Shown here: one piece after another, positions 7,044 to 14,993 of the stretch
Layout: the number at the start of each line of letters is the position of its first letter
Numbering within the stretch: position 1 is the stretch's first letter
Assembly: GCF_965657105.1 (NCBI RefSeq)
Contig: NZ_CBFHNB010000041.1
Span: 1 to 20,389, forward strand
Source of the DNA: Puniceispirillum sp965657105
GTDB lineage: Bacteria; Pseudomonadota; Alphaproteobacteria; Puniceispirillales; Puniceispirillaceae
Direction: 5' to 3'
DNA: 20,389 nucleotides
Notes under the pieces: generated by a model
The model's input: the letters and a program-made list of their open reading frames with translations, nothing else
Told to the model about the DNA's origin: nothing
Databases searched by the model: none
Made by a program: the position numbers and the translations under genes

Positions 7044-7724
7044 ATGCATGACGCCGATCAGGATACCACTATAACTATGAGCCAGCTTGCCGCAGTTGCC
7101 TTTGACATGCTGGCAGATAAGCCGCTTGAGCAGATCAGCCTTGATGATGTAGCGGATGCGGCTAATATCGATCATGACTATGCCGCGATTTGTGCGGGCA
7201 CTGTTTCGGCGCTGATTTTGCATCATCTATCGATGCTTGATAACAAGGCGATGAGTGAAACCTTTGACGATCTCAAAGATGCTGGTGATGTGTCGATCCG
7301 CGAAAAAATCCTTGAAGCTATTTTACATCGTTTTGAAGTCTATAATCCTTATAAAAAGGCTGTGGCCTCACTGGCTAAATCGGCGCTACGCATCCCGCCC
7401 TTTGGACTGGAATTATTGGCCAGGCGCGTGGCTGTTACCCGCCGTCTGTTATTATTATGCGGTGACAATCCCAAAGGCTGGCAAGGCGAAGCCCGCATTC
7501 ATGGTGTTGTTGGCGTAATGGTGGCCAGCGCGCGTGTTTGGCACAAAGATGAATCACCAGATTTATCAATGACAATGAAGGAAATTGACCGTCGTCTTGA
7601 ACAGGCTGAAGATTGGGGATGCTCACTTGGGGTTTTTGGGCGTGGAGCGTCCAGACAAAAATCCGATACGGCCAATAGCGCGGATGCCGATATGAGCCCA
7701 GATAAGAGTGCAGATCATGACTGA
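7044..7724 (+). CDS. TetR/COQ9-like protein
   Basis: The 226-aa product resembles the alphaproteobacterial TetR-annotated, COQ9-like group. The closest match is the C-terminal part: RIHGVVGVMVASARVWHKDE, then SPDLSMTMKEIDRRLEQAED, where the family usually has a W-x-D-D-S-P-D-x-x-x-T-M pattern. The N-terminal helices (ITMSQLAAVAFDMLAD, ISLDDVADAANI) align with a TetR HTH. However, the recognition-helix part (HDYAAICAGTVSALILHHL) lacks the usual aromatic Y-x-H/Y-F core, so DNA binding is doubtful. The tail after about residue 205 is charged and low-complexity. An in-frame stop at 7035 limits the start to GTG 7041 or ATG 7044. The ATG is chosen, with only a weak GGGTAAG ahead. Its end overlaps csaA by 8 nt. 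It could be a regulator or a lipid-binding ubiquinone-synthesis factor. Confidence 0.65.
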   Translation: MHDADQDTTITMSQLAAVAFDMLADKPLEQISLDDVADAANIDHDYAAICAGTVSALILHHLSMLDNKAMSETFDDLKDAGDVSIREKILEAILHRFEVYNPYKKAVASLAKSALRIPPFGLELLARRVAVTRRLLLLCGDNPKGWQGEARIHGVVGVMVASARVWHKDESPDLSMTMKEIDRRLEQAEDWGCSLGVFGRGASRQKSDTANSADADMSPDKSADHD

Positions 7725-8055
7725 AGCGCATTTTGACGATTTTCTCAAACTGGATATTCGTTGTGGCACGATCATAAAGGCCGAACCCTTTCCAGAGGCG
7801 CGCAAACCGGCGGTCAAGCTGGTTATTGATTTTGGTGGTGATCTGGGAACCCGCAAATCATCCGCGCAGATAACCAAACATTATGATTGCGATGCGTTGC
7901 TAGGCAAGCAGGTCATGGCGGTAGTTAATTTTCCACCGCGCCAGATTGGCCCTTTCATGTCCGAGGTGCTAACGCTTGGTGTGCCTGATGATGCCGGCGA
8001 AGTGGTGCTGGTCTGCCCCGATAAATCGGTGCCCGATGGTGGCCGACTCTATTAA
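7717..8055 (+). CDS. csaA: CsaA-type tRNA-binding protein
   Basis: CsaA is a small homodimeric OB-fold protein related to the tRNA-binding domain of MetRS/Arc1p. It was described in Bacillus as a secretion-related chaperone. The 112-aa product has the family pattern FLKLDIRCGTIIKAEPFPEA, ARKPAVKLVIDFG, SSAQIT, MAVVNFPPRQIGPFMSEVL, and VPDGGRLY. A GTG at 7708 is in frame, but the ATG at 7717 preceded by AAGAG (8 nt) gives the usual length of about 110 aa. It overlaps the TetR/COQ9-like gene by 8 nt, so the pair are probably co-expressed. It converges on the sensor-kinase gene with a 9-nt gap. Confidence 0.93.
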   Translation: MTEAHFDDFLKLDIRCGTIIKAEPFPEARKPAVKLVIDFGGDLGTRKSSAQITKHYDCDALLGKQVMAVVNFPPRQIGPFMSEVLTLGVPDDAGEVVLVCPDKSVPDGGRLY

Positions 8056-8060
8056 ATCAC

Positions 8061-8080
8061 AAGGCTACATAGGTAGCTTT
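8061..8080. terminator. Hairpin between the convergent csaA and histidine-kinase genes
   Basis: AAGGCTAC and GTAGCTTT form an 8-bp stem with one G-U pair around an ATAG loop. It lies 5 nt after the csaA stop and covers the kinase stop codon. Short T/A tracts flank it, so it may weakly terminate both transcripts. A real U-run is missing. Confidence 0.35.
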
Positions 8081-9384
8081 ATGGTCACCCGCAATCCGCC
8101 TAATGGTGAATTCAAAAGCGTCAGTTCGCCACCATGCCCCAGCACAATGTCGCTGGCAATCGACAGCCCCAACCCGGTGCCCCCTGTTTTACGGTTGCGA
8201 GATTCCTCGAGTCTTATAAAGGGCCGGATTGCATCGGCGCGCAATTCTTCGGGGATGCCCGCCCCATTATCATCAAATATAAAGGTGATTTCATCATTGC
8301 GCACACGCACCGTGACAACGGTCTTGGTCGAATAGCGTACGGCATTGGAAATGATATTTGAAAAGGCGCGTTGGATGGCATTGCGGCGAATGGAAAAAGG
8401 CGGAATTGCTGGGTCGGGCGCTTCAAAGCTGATATCAAAATTATGGGCTTTGGCGGCCTGACTGACCAGCCGGGATAGCATCTTGTCCACTTCAACTTCT
8501 ACCGTTGGTTCTTCACCTTCGCCAGCGGCAAAAGACAGATAACCGTCAATCATATCTTCCATTTCGTCGATATCCTGACGGATGGCCTTATGATCATCAT
8601 TATCTTCCATCAACGCCAATTGCAATCTGACTCTTGTAAGAGGCGTTCGTAAATCATGGCTAACACCAGCAAGCATGGCGGTGCGCTCGTTTAATTGCCG
8701 CATGATACGGTGGCGCATAGCTTGAAAGGCGCGGCCAGCAAGCCGCACTTCCTGCGCCCCTTCAAGTCGGTAATCCGGGGCTTGGCGTCCCAGCCCTAAT
8801 TGCCGTGCGGCATTGGCAAGCCGATGAATCGGACGCACCTGACCACGCAGAAAAATTAGCGCCACCCCGAATAGAATGATCGAAGACCCGACTGTCCAGC
8901 CGATGAATGTCCAACTGGTTGAACTGAAAATACGCTTGCGGCTGGCATAGATGCGCAACACTCCGCTATCTAGTTCGATATCAACTGAGATCAGATTCGG
9001 GTCGCTATCGACATCGACATACCATGGCAAGGTTACACGCTTGGCAAGCTCTGTCCGCAACATCTGTTCGGCATAGGTGTCTGCGGGTGTCACATTGGTT
9101 TCGGCAAGGTCGACATCTTTGGTAAAGCTGATCGGAAAGGAAAAATATTGCCAGCCATGATCCATGATGACCTGCAGCTCTTCGTCAGTCGGGTTCGGGC
9201 CAAGCCCCTCCAGCAGATAGGCAAATTCGGATGTCAGGTTGGACGCCATATGGCGTGTTACCGTATCCCAATGGCGCTCATAGAAAATAAATACGGTGAT
9301 GATCTGCACGAAAATCATCGGTGCCAGAATGATCGATAACATCCGGCCAAACAGCGTTTTAGGAAGAAACTCGCGCAACTGCAT
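8065..9384 (-). CDS. EnvZ-type sensor histidine kinase
   Basis: This is a membrane two-component kinase of 439 aa. A transmembrane helix at about residues 14-35 and another at about 157-179 flank a periplasmic sensor region of some 120 residues. HAMP-like sequence follows (VRPIHRLANAARQLGLG). The dimerisation/phosphoacceptor segment VSHDLRTPLTRVRLQLALM carries His243. The ATPase domain shows the N box (Asn347 in ISNAVRYS), G1 DDNGAGIP (371-378) and G2 GGTGLGLSIA (401-410). Together these mark the EnvZ/OmpB class. The ATG overlaps the response-regulator stop by one base (TAATG), so the two are a cognate pair. The stimulus is not evident from sequence. No defect is seen. Confidence 0.95.
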   Translation of the reverse strand: MQLREFLPKTLFGRMLSIILAPMIFVQIITVFIFYERHWDTVTRHMASNLTSEFAYLLEGLGPNPTDEELQVIMDHGWQYFSFPISFTKDVDLAETNVTPADTYAEQMLRTELAKRVTLPWYVDVDSDPNLISVDIELDSGVLRIYASRKRIFSSTSWTFIGWTVGSSIILFGVALIFLRGQVRPIHRLANAARQLGLGRQAPDYRLEGAQEVRLAGRAFQAMRHRIMRQLNERTAMLAGVSHDLRTPLTRVRLQLALMEDNDDHKAIRQDIDEMEDMIDGYLSFAAGEGEEPTVEVEVDKMLSRLVSQAAKAHNFDISFEAPDPAIPPFSIRRNAIQRAFSNIISNAVRYSTKTVVTVRVRNDEITFIFDDNGAGIPEELRADAIRPFIRLEESRNRKTGGTGLGLSIASDIVLGHGGELTLLNSPLGGLRVTIKLPM

Positions 9385-10076
9385 TATCTGGGGGGCCTAT
9401 CGGTTCGTAAAAGCCAGCCACGATTCCGGACAGTTTGCAAAAATACCGGATGCCGCGGATCGGGTTCTAGTTTCCGCCGTAATCGGGCAACAGCAACATC
9501 GATTGATCGGCCCTCCATACGCCCTTCAACCGCGCTGGACAGATCATCGCGCGACAGCACCATGTCCGGAGCGTTGGCAAAACTTGCCAAAAGTTGCTGT
9601 TCGGCAGTGGTTATGTGAATGCGTACGTCATCACGTGTCAGCGTGCTTGTGGCAGGATCAAAGGCAAAAGGTCCGAAAATAATCAGCGCATTAGGCTCAT
9701 GGCTGATAGTTGTTTTTCGTTCCAAAATACGTTTGATCCGTAACACCAGTTCACGCGGTTCAAACGGCTTTGACATGTAATCATCGGCGCCTGTTTCCAG
9801 CCCTTCGATCCGGTGTTCGGTCTCTGACATGGCAGTCAGGAATAAAGCGGGCACATTATCCTTTTTGCGCAACTCTTGCAAAAACTCCAGCCCGGTTTCG
9901 CCAGGCATCATGATGTCGATTATCAATAGATCAAATACAAAACCTGTTAAAATCTGGCGGGCTTCACTGGCATTAGCGGCATCGGTAACACGAAAACCGC
10001 TTTCTTCCAGAAACCGGCGCAAAAGATCGCGCAGACGTTCGTCATCATCAATAACCAGAATGTGATGTTGACTCAT
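9384..10076 (-). CDS. OmpR-family response regulator
   Basis: This 230-aa winged-helix response regulator has a receiver domain with the acidic pocket (IDDDE, residues 9-13), the phospho-acceptor Asp54 in LLIIDIMMPGETG, Thr81 and Lys103 in MSKPFEP. A C-terminal OmpR/PhoB DNA-binding domain follows, ending VARLRRKLEPDPRHP and TVRNRGWLL. The frame opens farther upstream, but the ATG at 10076 (MSQHHILVID) has AGAGG 9 nt before it and gives the normal length. It is flanked by a MarR gene upstream and its kinase downstream on one strand. MarR plus OmpR-type pairs resemble PetP/PetR of Rhodobacter capsulatus, where PetR is needed for respiratory and photosynthetic growth. That orthology is inference. 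Confidence 0.95.
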   Translation of the reverse strand: MSQHHILVIDDDERLRDLLRRFLEESGFRVTDAANASEARQILTGFVFDLLIIDIMMPGETGLEFLQELRKKDNVPALFLTAMSETEHRIEGLETGADDYMSKPFEPRELVLRIKRILERKTTISHEPNALIIFGPFAFDPATSTLTRDDVRIHITTAEQQLLASFANAPDMVLSRDDLSSAVEGRMEGRSIDVAVARLRRKLEPDPRHPVFLQTVRNRGWLLRTDRPPR

Positions 10077-10107
10077 TATTGTGTGCCTCTTGCGATCATC
10101 ATAGTGA

Positions 10108-10605
10108 TCACTTCGGTTTATCGTCAAAACTGTCTATTTGGTCGCGCGTTGATTGGTCGACTAACCCGCGTAAGACACGCTGAAATCCCTCAACAGCGTC
10201 AACCCCGGCTTCACGATAGGCGCGTGCGAATCGCTTACCTTGCAGGCTCGTCAACTGATGTTCAAGCGCGGTACCTTTATCGGTCAGATACAGCAACCTT
10301 TGTCTGCGATCTTTAGTGCCGGTTTCCTGCAAAACAAATCCATCTTCCATCAAGGCTGATAATACACGGGATAAGCTTTGTTTGGTAATATTCAGAATCA
10401 CCAGAAGTTCGGATACGGAAATTCCCGGGCTACGCCCGATGAAATAGATGGCGCGATGATGCGCACGCCCCATATTCTGAGCCTCCAGAATCGAGTCAGG
10501 TTCATCTGTAAAGTCTCGATAGGCAAAGAACATCAGTTCTATTCCCCGTCGAAGCTCCTCCTCGCGTAAAAAAAGAGCCTTGCCAATCGGTTTTATGTCA
10601 GCCAT
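10108..10605 (-). CDS. MarR-family transcriptional regulator (PetP-like)
   Basis: The 165-aa product is a winged-helix regulator of the MarR type. Helices at the N-terminus (RRGIELMFFAYRDFTDEPD) precede the DNA-binding core SVSELLVILNITKQSLSRVLSALMEDGFV and the wing DRRQRLLYLTDKG; a long C-terminal helix region follows. A TTG at 10614 is in frame, but the ATG at 10605 (MADIKP) is preferred. No Shine-Dalgarno precedes it, and a perfect TATAAT lies 8 nt upstream, so the message may be leaderless. It is the first gene of a run with the response regulator (31-nt gap) and kinase, and it is divergent from ilvE, so it could control its own cluster and perhaps ilvE. Confidence 0.9.
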   Translation of the reverse strand: MADIKPIGKALFLREEELRRGIELMFFAYRDFTDEPDSILEAQNMGRAHHRAIYFIGRSPGISVSELLVILNITKQSLSRVLSALMEDGFVLQETGTKDRRQRLLYLTDKGTALEHQLTSLQGKRFARAYREAGVDAVEGFQRVLRGLVDQSTRDQIDSFDDKPK

Positions 10606-10613
10606 GTTGACCA

Positions 10614-10619
10614 ATTATA
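10614..10619 (-). promoter_or_regulatory. TATAAT -10 box of the MarR gene, possible leaderless start
   Basis: The minus strand reads TATAAT exactly, ending 8 nt before the MarR ATG at 10605. Transcription from this box would begin at or within a base or two of the start codon. No good -35 match was found 16-18 nt upstream, so activation or a weak -35 would be needed. Confidence 0.4.
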
Positions 10620-10731
10620 GTTATGCCAGAAAATCTTGATACCTTAGGTAACATAAAATGGCCAGTTTGGAACTAAACAACGTACAAAACATTAAGATTT
10701 TGACGTTGTTGACAGAATATAGGAGCTAACA

Positions 10732-11610
10732 ATGGCGTTAATTCCATTTGATGACAGGGATGGATCAATTTGGTTGGATGGTGAAATTGTGCCATGGCGT
10801 GACGCCAAAACACATACACTCAGCCACGGTTTACATTATGCAAGTCTCGTTTTTGAGGGTGAGCGCGTATATTCAGGTGTTGTCTTTGAAGGTGTTCGAC
10901 ATACAAAGCGTCTGCGCCAGTCGTGCAATATTCTGGATTTTGATATTCCAATCACTGACGATGAAGTTGAAGCGGCCAAACTGGCAGTAGTCGAAGCCAA
11001 TAATATTGTTGATGGCTATGTGCGGGCATTTTGCTGGCGCGGGTCGGAAATGATGGCAATCTCGGCGCAGCAGACAACAACACATGTCGCTATCGCTGCT
11101 TGGGAATGGCCAAGCTATTTTGATCCCGAAACCAAGATGAAAGGCATTACGCTCGACATCTCGCAATGGCGTCGTCCATCACCTGAATCAGCGCCCGTTC
11201 AAGCCAAAGCAGCTGGCCTCTATATGATCTGTACCCTGTCCAAACATGCGGCTGAGAAAAAGGGCTTTCAGGACTCGCTGATGCTTGATTACCGTGGCTA
11301 TATCGCCGAGGCGACAGGCGCGAATGTATTTTTCATTGATGATGAAGGCACCATGCATACGCCTATTCCTGACTGCTTCTTGAATGGCATTACCCGCCAG
11401 ACCGTGATTGAAATGGCCAAATCGATGCAGATCAAAGTTGTCGAGCGTCACATGAATCCCGAAGACATGGCTAGCATGAAGGAATGTTTCCTCACCGGCA
11501 CCGCGGCCGAGGTAACGCCGGTATCACAGATCGGAGATTATAAATTCACCCCATCCGATATCAGCCGCCAGCTTGTTGACGGTTATGAAAATTTGGTGCG
11601 CGGACGCTAA
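10732..11610 (+). CDS. ilvE: Branched-chain amino acid aminotransferase (class IV PLP fold)
   Basis: IlvE carries out the reversible transamination of Leu, Ile and Val with 2-oxoglutarate in the cytoplasm. The 292-aa product has the class IV features: LSHGLHYASLVFEGERVY near residue 30, the PLP lysine Lys159 in QAKAAGLY, and YIAEATGANVFF (190-201). NGITRQTVIEMA and TGTAAEVTPV follow. Length is normal (about 290-310). AGGAG stands 6 nt before the ATG. The 126-bp upstream region is shared with the divergent MarR gene. It carries a repeated TTGAC element (TTGACG at 10700, TTGACA at 10709), but no clearly spaced promoter could be assigned. It converges on moaD across 42 bp without a convincing terminator. 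Confidence 0.96.
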   Translation: MALIPFDDRDGSIWLDGEIVPWRDAKTHTLSHGLHYASLVFEGERVYSGVVFEGVRHTKRLRQSCNILDFDIPITDDEVEAAKLAVVEANNIVDGYVRAFCWRGSEMMAISAQQTTTHVAIAAWEWPSYFDPETKMKGITLDISQWRRPSPESAPVQAKAAGLYMICTLSKHAAEKKGFQDSLMLDYRGYIAEATGANVFFIDDEGTMHTPIPDCFLNGITRQTVIEMAKSMQIKVVERHMNPEDMASMKECFLTGTAAEVTPVSQIGDYKFTPSDISRQLVDGYENLVRGR

Positions 11611-11652
11611 ATATCTCTGTCAGGGTTTAACTGATTTTTCAGCTGATATGGG

Positions 11653-11907
11653 CTAGCCGCCGGTAACGGGCGGGAAAAAGGCAATCTCGTCGCCAGTGGT
11701 AATCTCTGTGTCGATATTGCCATAGGTGCGGTTTACCGCTACCCGAACTGTATCCATATCGCCAAGCGCATTGGCATGGCCATCCGATTGTGCTTTTAGA
11801 TAAGCGACAATATCGCCGACAGTATGCATATCGGCGTTTATCTTGATCTCTTCGGTCGCGCATCCGGTATGTTCGCGCAACCAAGCAAAATATAAAATAG
11901 TGACCAT
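11653..11907 (-). CDS. moaD: Molybdopterin synthase small subunit (sulfur carrier)
   Basis: MoaD is the ubiquitin-like sulfur carrier. Its C-terminal Gly-Gly is thiocarboxylated and gives sulfur to MoaE to form molybdopterin. The 84-aa protein starts MVTILYFAWLREHTG, has the family segments TVGDIVAYLKA and VAVNRTY, and ends DEIAFFPPVTGG. Two ATGs occur in tandem. The second (11907) is 5 nt from GAGG and is preferred over 11910, which is only 2 nt away. It lies downstream of pgsA and uvrC on the same strand. No moaE is found within the window, although uvrC-pgsA-moaD-moaE is a known arrangement in alphaproteobacteria. The molybdenum cofactor would serve enzymes such as MsrP, also in this window. 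Confidence 0.93.
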   Translation of the reverse strand: MVTILYFAWLREHTGCATEEIKINADMHTVGDIVAYLKAQSDGHANALGDMDTVRVAVNRTYGNIDTEITTGDEIAFFPPVTGG

Positions 11908-11972
11908 CATTACCTCTGTGGCATTGCCTCGGTGGCTTGGTTGTATCTTAATCCTGTTAGCCGGATATGAAA

Positions 11973-12539
11973 TTATCTATTTGGAACCTGCCGCAAACCG
12001 GCGATTATATATCCCATACCTGTCTGCAAGGTCAGCAATGCCGCTACCCATAACAACATCAAACCAATATCATGTGCATATATAAGGCTGGGGAAGGCAG
12101 GTGCTCCGATCAACGTACCCAGCGCCAGAATTTGCACCGTTGTTTTCCATTTGGCAAGGCGGGTAACTGGCACGGTAAAACTGATCTTCGCCAGATATTC
12201 ACGCAAGCCGGAAATCATGAATTCGCGGCTTATGATCAATAAGGCAGGCACAAGGAAAACCCACCCGCTGGTCTGCACGCTGGCCAATGCCAACAGCACC
12301 GCGCCGATAAGCATTTTGTCCGCAATAGGGTCAAGCATTTCACCAAAGCCTGACTCGATCTTCATCTGTCGTGCCAGCATACCATCTAGATAATCGGTAA
12401 TGCTGGCAATCGTAAATAGGATGAAGGCGACAAGATAGCCATAGGACGCATCGTCGATCCATATCATGATGGCAATAACAGGCGTTACGACAATCCGTAA
12501 CACAGTCATCCAGTTTGGTATGCTATCGATAGACATCAT
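11973..12539 (-). CDS. pgsA: CDP-diacylglycerol-glycerol-3-phosphate 3-phosphatidyltransferase
   Basis: PgsA makes phosphatidylglycerol phosphate at the inner membrane, the committed step to phosphatidylglycerol and cardiolipin. Phosphatidylglycerol is also the lipid donor for Lgt. The 188-aa product shows the CDP-alcohol phosphotransferase signature, with DYLDGMLARQ (Asp, Asp, Gly, Ala, Arg) followed by SGFGEMLDPIADK, matching D-x2-DG-x2-AR-x8-G-x3-D-x3-D. Several hydrophobic segments flank it. The N-terminus IPNWMTVLRI is typical. The frame extends to 12572, but the ATG at 12539 is preceded by AAGGG at 7 nt; an adjacent ATG at 12536 is the alternative. It sits between uvrC and moaD on the same strand. 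Confidence 0.95.
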   Translation of the reverse strand: MMSIDSIPNWMTVLRIVVTPVIAIMIWIDDASYGYLVAFILFTIASITDYLDGMLARQMKIESGFGEMLDPIADKMLIGAVLLALASVQTSGWVFLVPALLIISREFMISGLREYLAKISFTVPVTRLAKWKTTVQILALGTLIGAPAFPSLIYAHDIGLMLLWVAALLTLQTGMGYIIAGLRQVPNR

Positions 12540-12607
12540 GTTATTGCCCTTAGCGTAATGGTAAATAGGCATTTAAAAACCCAAATACCTATATCTAGCT
12601 TAATACA

Positions 12608-14524
12608 TTATTTCTGGCCACTATAGAACCAATCAAAAATCTGTTGTGCAAATGTTTTTGAAATGCCTTCGACCGCTTCCAGATCTTTCAGACCCGCAGC
12701 CGAGACCGCGCGCGCCGAGCCGAAATGTGCCAATAAGGCCTTTTTGCGTTTGGGGCCGATACCCGGGACGGCATCAAGCGGGCTGGTAAGTTCGGTTTTG
12801 AGACGTTTGCTACGATGCGTGCCAATGGCATAGCGATGTGCTTCATCACGAAGCCGTTGCAAAAAATGCATCGCCGAGGCGTTTGGTGGTAAGGTAAAAC
12901 TCTGGCGGCCATTCATATGAAACTGTTCACGGCCAGCGTTACGGTCAGGACCTTTTGAAATGGCGACAACATCAATGTCGCTAATCCCCAACTCGTCCAT
13001 CACTTTGGTCACCGCAGATAGCTGGCCCTTGCCACCATCGATCAACAGCAGGTCCGGCCAGCTATCCGACAGGCGGTCAGGGTCTTCTTTCAGCGCGCGT
13101 TCAAAGCGGCGGTTGATGACTTGGCGCATCATTTCAAAATCATCACCCTGCGTGGTGCCAAATTTGCCATCATCCTTGATATTAAAGCGGCGATAGGCCG
13201 ATTTCATAAAGCCTTCGGCGCCCGCGACAACCATGCCCCCGACAGCATGTTTGCCCTGAATATGTGAATTATCATAGATTTCGATCCGTTCGGGCGCGGC
13301 CGCAAGGCTAAGAGCTTCGGCAAGCTCGCCTAGCAGGCGGCGTTGTGATGCCGAATTAGCCAGATGTCGCGCTAGCGCTTCTTCGGCATTTTTGATCGCC
13401 ATCGCCATGATCTTGTGCCGGGCGCCGCGTTGCGGGCTGCTTAGCTTCACCGCGCGTCCGGTTTGACTCGACAGGGCATCACTAATCAGCGTGGCATCTT
13501 CAGGCATTTCGCATAGCAATATTTCGGCAGGGGCTTCCTTATCGTCATAGAACTGCCCCATAAAGGCGGTCAGCGTTTCGGCAGGTGACGTGGTGCCTGG
13601 ATGTGTCAGAAAATAGGAACGGTTGCCATAATTAGATCCCCCACGGATAAAGAAAATCTGGATACAGGATCGTGCGCCACTTTGGGCAATGGCGATAATA
13701 TCGGCATCTTTCAGATTTGGGATGTTGATGTCCTGACTGGCTTGAATGCCGGTCAGGGCGCGGATACGGTTGCGCCAGATCGCGGCTGTTTCGAATTCCA
13801 GCTTGTCCGCCGCATCATGCATGCGACGTGCGTAATCGCGTTGAATTTGTGCCGAATCTCCAGACAGGAAACGTCGTGCCTGATTCATCTGTTTGGCATA
13901 GTCGGCCTTATTAACATAACCGACACAGGGCGCAGTACAGCGCTTGATTTGATATTGCAAACAGGGGCGCGTGCGCGTGGCAAAGACCGAATCCGAACAG
14001 GTGCGCAACATAAAGGCACGCGCCAGATCGGCAACTGTACGATTAACTGAACCTGCCGAGGCAAAGGGGCCAAAATAATCGCCCTTGCGGTTTTTGCGAC
14101 CACGATGTTTTGCCAGCTGGCCAAAATCATGATCGGCAGTTAACAAAATCTGCGGCAAGCTTTTATCATCGCGTAACAGAATATTATAACGCGGCTTCAT
14201 TTTCTTGATCAAATTTGATTCAAGTAGCAAGGCTTCGATTTCTGATTTGGTGACAATCACCTCAAGCTTTTCGGTTTCGCTGACCATGCGCATGATCCGG
14301 TTGGAAAGCCGGTTCGGCTGGGTATAGCTACTAACCCGCCGGACAAGGTCACGCGCTTTGCCCACATAGAGAACTTCGCCCAGCCCATTGGTCATCCGGT
14401 ACACGCCAGGCTGATGCGGCAACACCTTGAGCTCTTCTTTCAGATAGCTGATGCCACGCCAGATATCGGGTGGTAGATTGGCTGTCTTGGCATCATCATC
14501 AAAGCTTTGTATCGACGTCGTCAT
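12608..14524 (-). CDS. uvrC: Excinuclease ABC subunit C
   Basis: UvrC makes both incisions in nucleotide-excision repair after UvrAB loads on damage. The 638-aa product has an N-terminal GIY-YIG nuclease (PGVYRMTNG, VLYVGKARDL, about residues 38-110). A cysteine set follows with C-x11-C-x7-C-x3-C spacing (starting TCSDSV and ending RCTAPC), like the 4Fe-4S cysteines of Escherichia coli UvrC. Next come a UVR motif (DKLEFETAAIWRNRIRAL), an RNase-H-like endonuclease domain (IEIYDNSHIQGKHAVGGMVV, LLLIDGGKGQ), and C-terminal helix-hairpin-helix repeats (DAVPGIGPKRKKALLAHFG, LEAVEGISKTFAQQI). The ATG at 14524 has only a weak AAAG upstream. uvrB lies 505 bp upstream on the same strand. The region between is AT-rich and has its own signals. 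Confidence 0.97.
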   Translation of the reverse strand: MTTSIQSFDDDAKTANLPPDIWRGISYLKEELKVLPHQPGVYRMTNGLGEVLYVGKARDLVRRVSSYTQPNRLSNRIMRMVSETEKLEVIVTKSEIEALLLESNLIKKMKPRYNILLRDDKSLPQILLTADHDFGQLAKHRGRKNRKGDYFGPFASAGSVNRTVADLARAFMLRTCSDSVFATRTRPCLQYQIKRCTAPCVGYVNKADYAKQMNQARRFLSGDSAQIQRDYARRMHDAADKLEFETAAIWRNRIRALTGIQASQDINIPNLKDADIIAIAQSGARSCIQIFFIRGGSNYGNRSYFLTHPGTTSPAETLTAFMGQFYDDKEAPAEILLCEMPEDATLISDALSSQTGRAVKLSSPQRGARHKIMAMAIKNAEEALARHLANSASQRRLLGELAEALSLAAAPERIEIYDNSHIQGKHAVGGMVVAGAEGFMKSAYRRFNIKDDGKFGTTQGDDFEMMRQVINRRFERALKEDPDRLSDSWPDLLLIDGGKGQLSAVTKVMDELGISDIDVVAISKGPDRNAGREQFHMNGRQSFTLPPNASAMHFLQRLRDEAHRYAIGTHRSKRLKTELTSPLDAVPGIGPKRKKALLAHFGSARAVSAAGLKDLEAVEGISKTFAQQIFDWFYSGQK

Positions 14525-14640
14525 GACTTTAATCTAAGCCTTTCAATGACTTTGTCATAGCCCAAATCGTGACCTGACTGGTGCTACGAATCGCGACAAG
14601 ATGTTTCTAAATGTCGCAGGGAGATTCTATCCCCTAACCC

Positions 14641-14649
14641 TGTGGATAA
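14641..14649 (-). other. Perfect DnaA box (TTATCCACA)
   Basis: The plus strand reads TGTGGATAA, the exact complement of the consensus TTATCCACA. It is about 50 nt from a tract of about 20-24% G+C. A single 9-mer can occur by chance, so it counts mainly in combination with that tract and the nearby parS. Confidence 0.55.
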
Positions 14650-14710
14650 AACTGGGGACAAATAGCCATTTTATGGGTCACGCCCCTTATTTCCTGCGAA
14701 AATAACCACT

Positions 14711-14729
14711 TTGCCTAAATTTTAGGCAA
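14711..14729. repeat. 19-bp palindrome in the uvrB-uvrC gap
   Basis: TTGCCTAAA and TTTAGGCAA are exact inverted 9-mers with one central T. On the plus strand it is followed by TTTTATAT. It could be an operator for a dimeric regulator, a short bidirectional hairpin, or part of an origin. It is not an alphaproteobacterial LexA box (GTTC-N7-GTTC). Confidence 0.5.
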
Positions 14730-14993
14730 TTTTATATAAATAAATTAAAACAACAGGTTAATATATAGCAATAGGGAAAATGAAATAAAATTTATATTTA
14801 GTTTGCATAATTTATCTTGAATTGTGACAAATTTTTTTACTTGTGCAAAACATCACCTGATTCGGTCAATAATTTATCTGTTTTAGCTGTCAAACTATGA
14901 AATTTGAAAACCGGAAAAACATCAAAAAAACAAAGCAAAAGATGATTCTGATAAAGTTGTAATAGCATCATATTGCGTAAATGCCGCGTTCGT

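Noticed and set aside
14746..14765. CtrA-type site (TTAA-N7-TTAA) in the AT-rich gap
   Set aside because: Two TTAA elements occur but with 9 nt between them, not 7, and AT-rich DNA produces such pairs easily.
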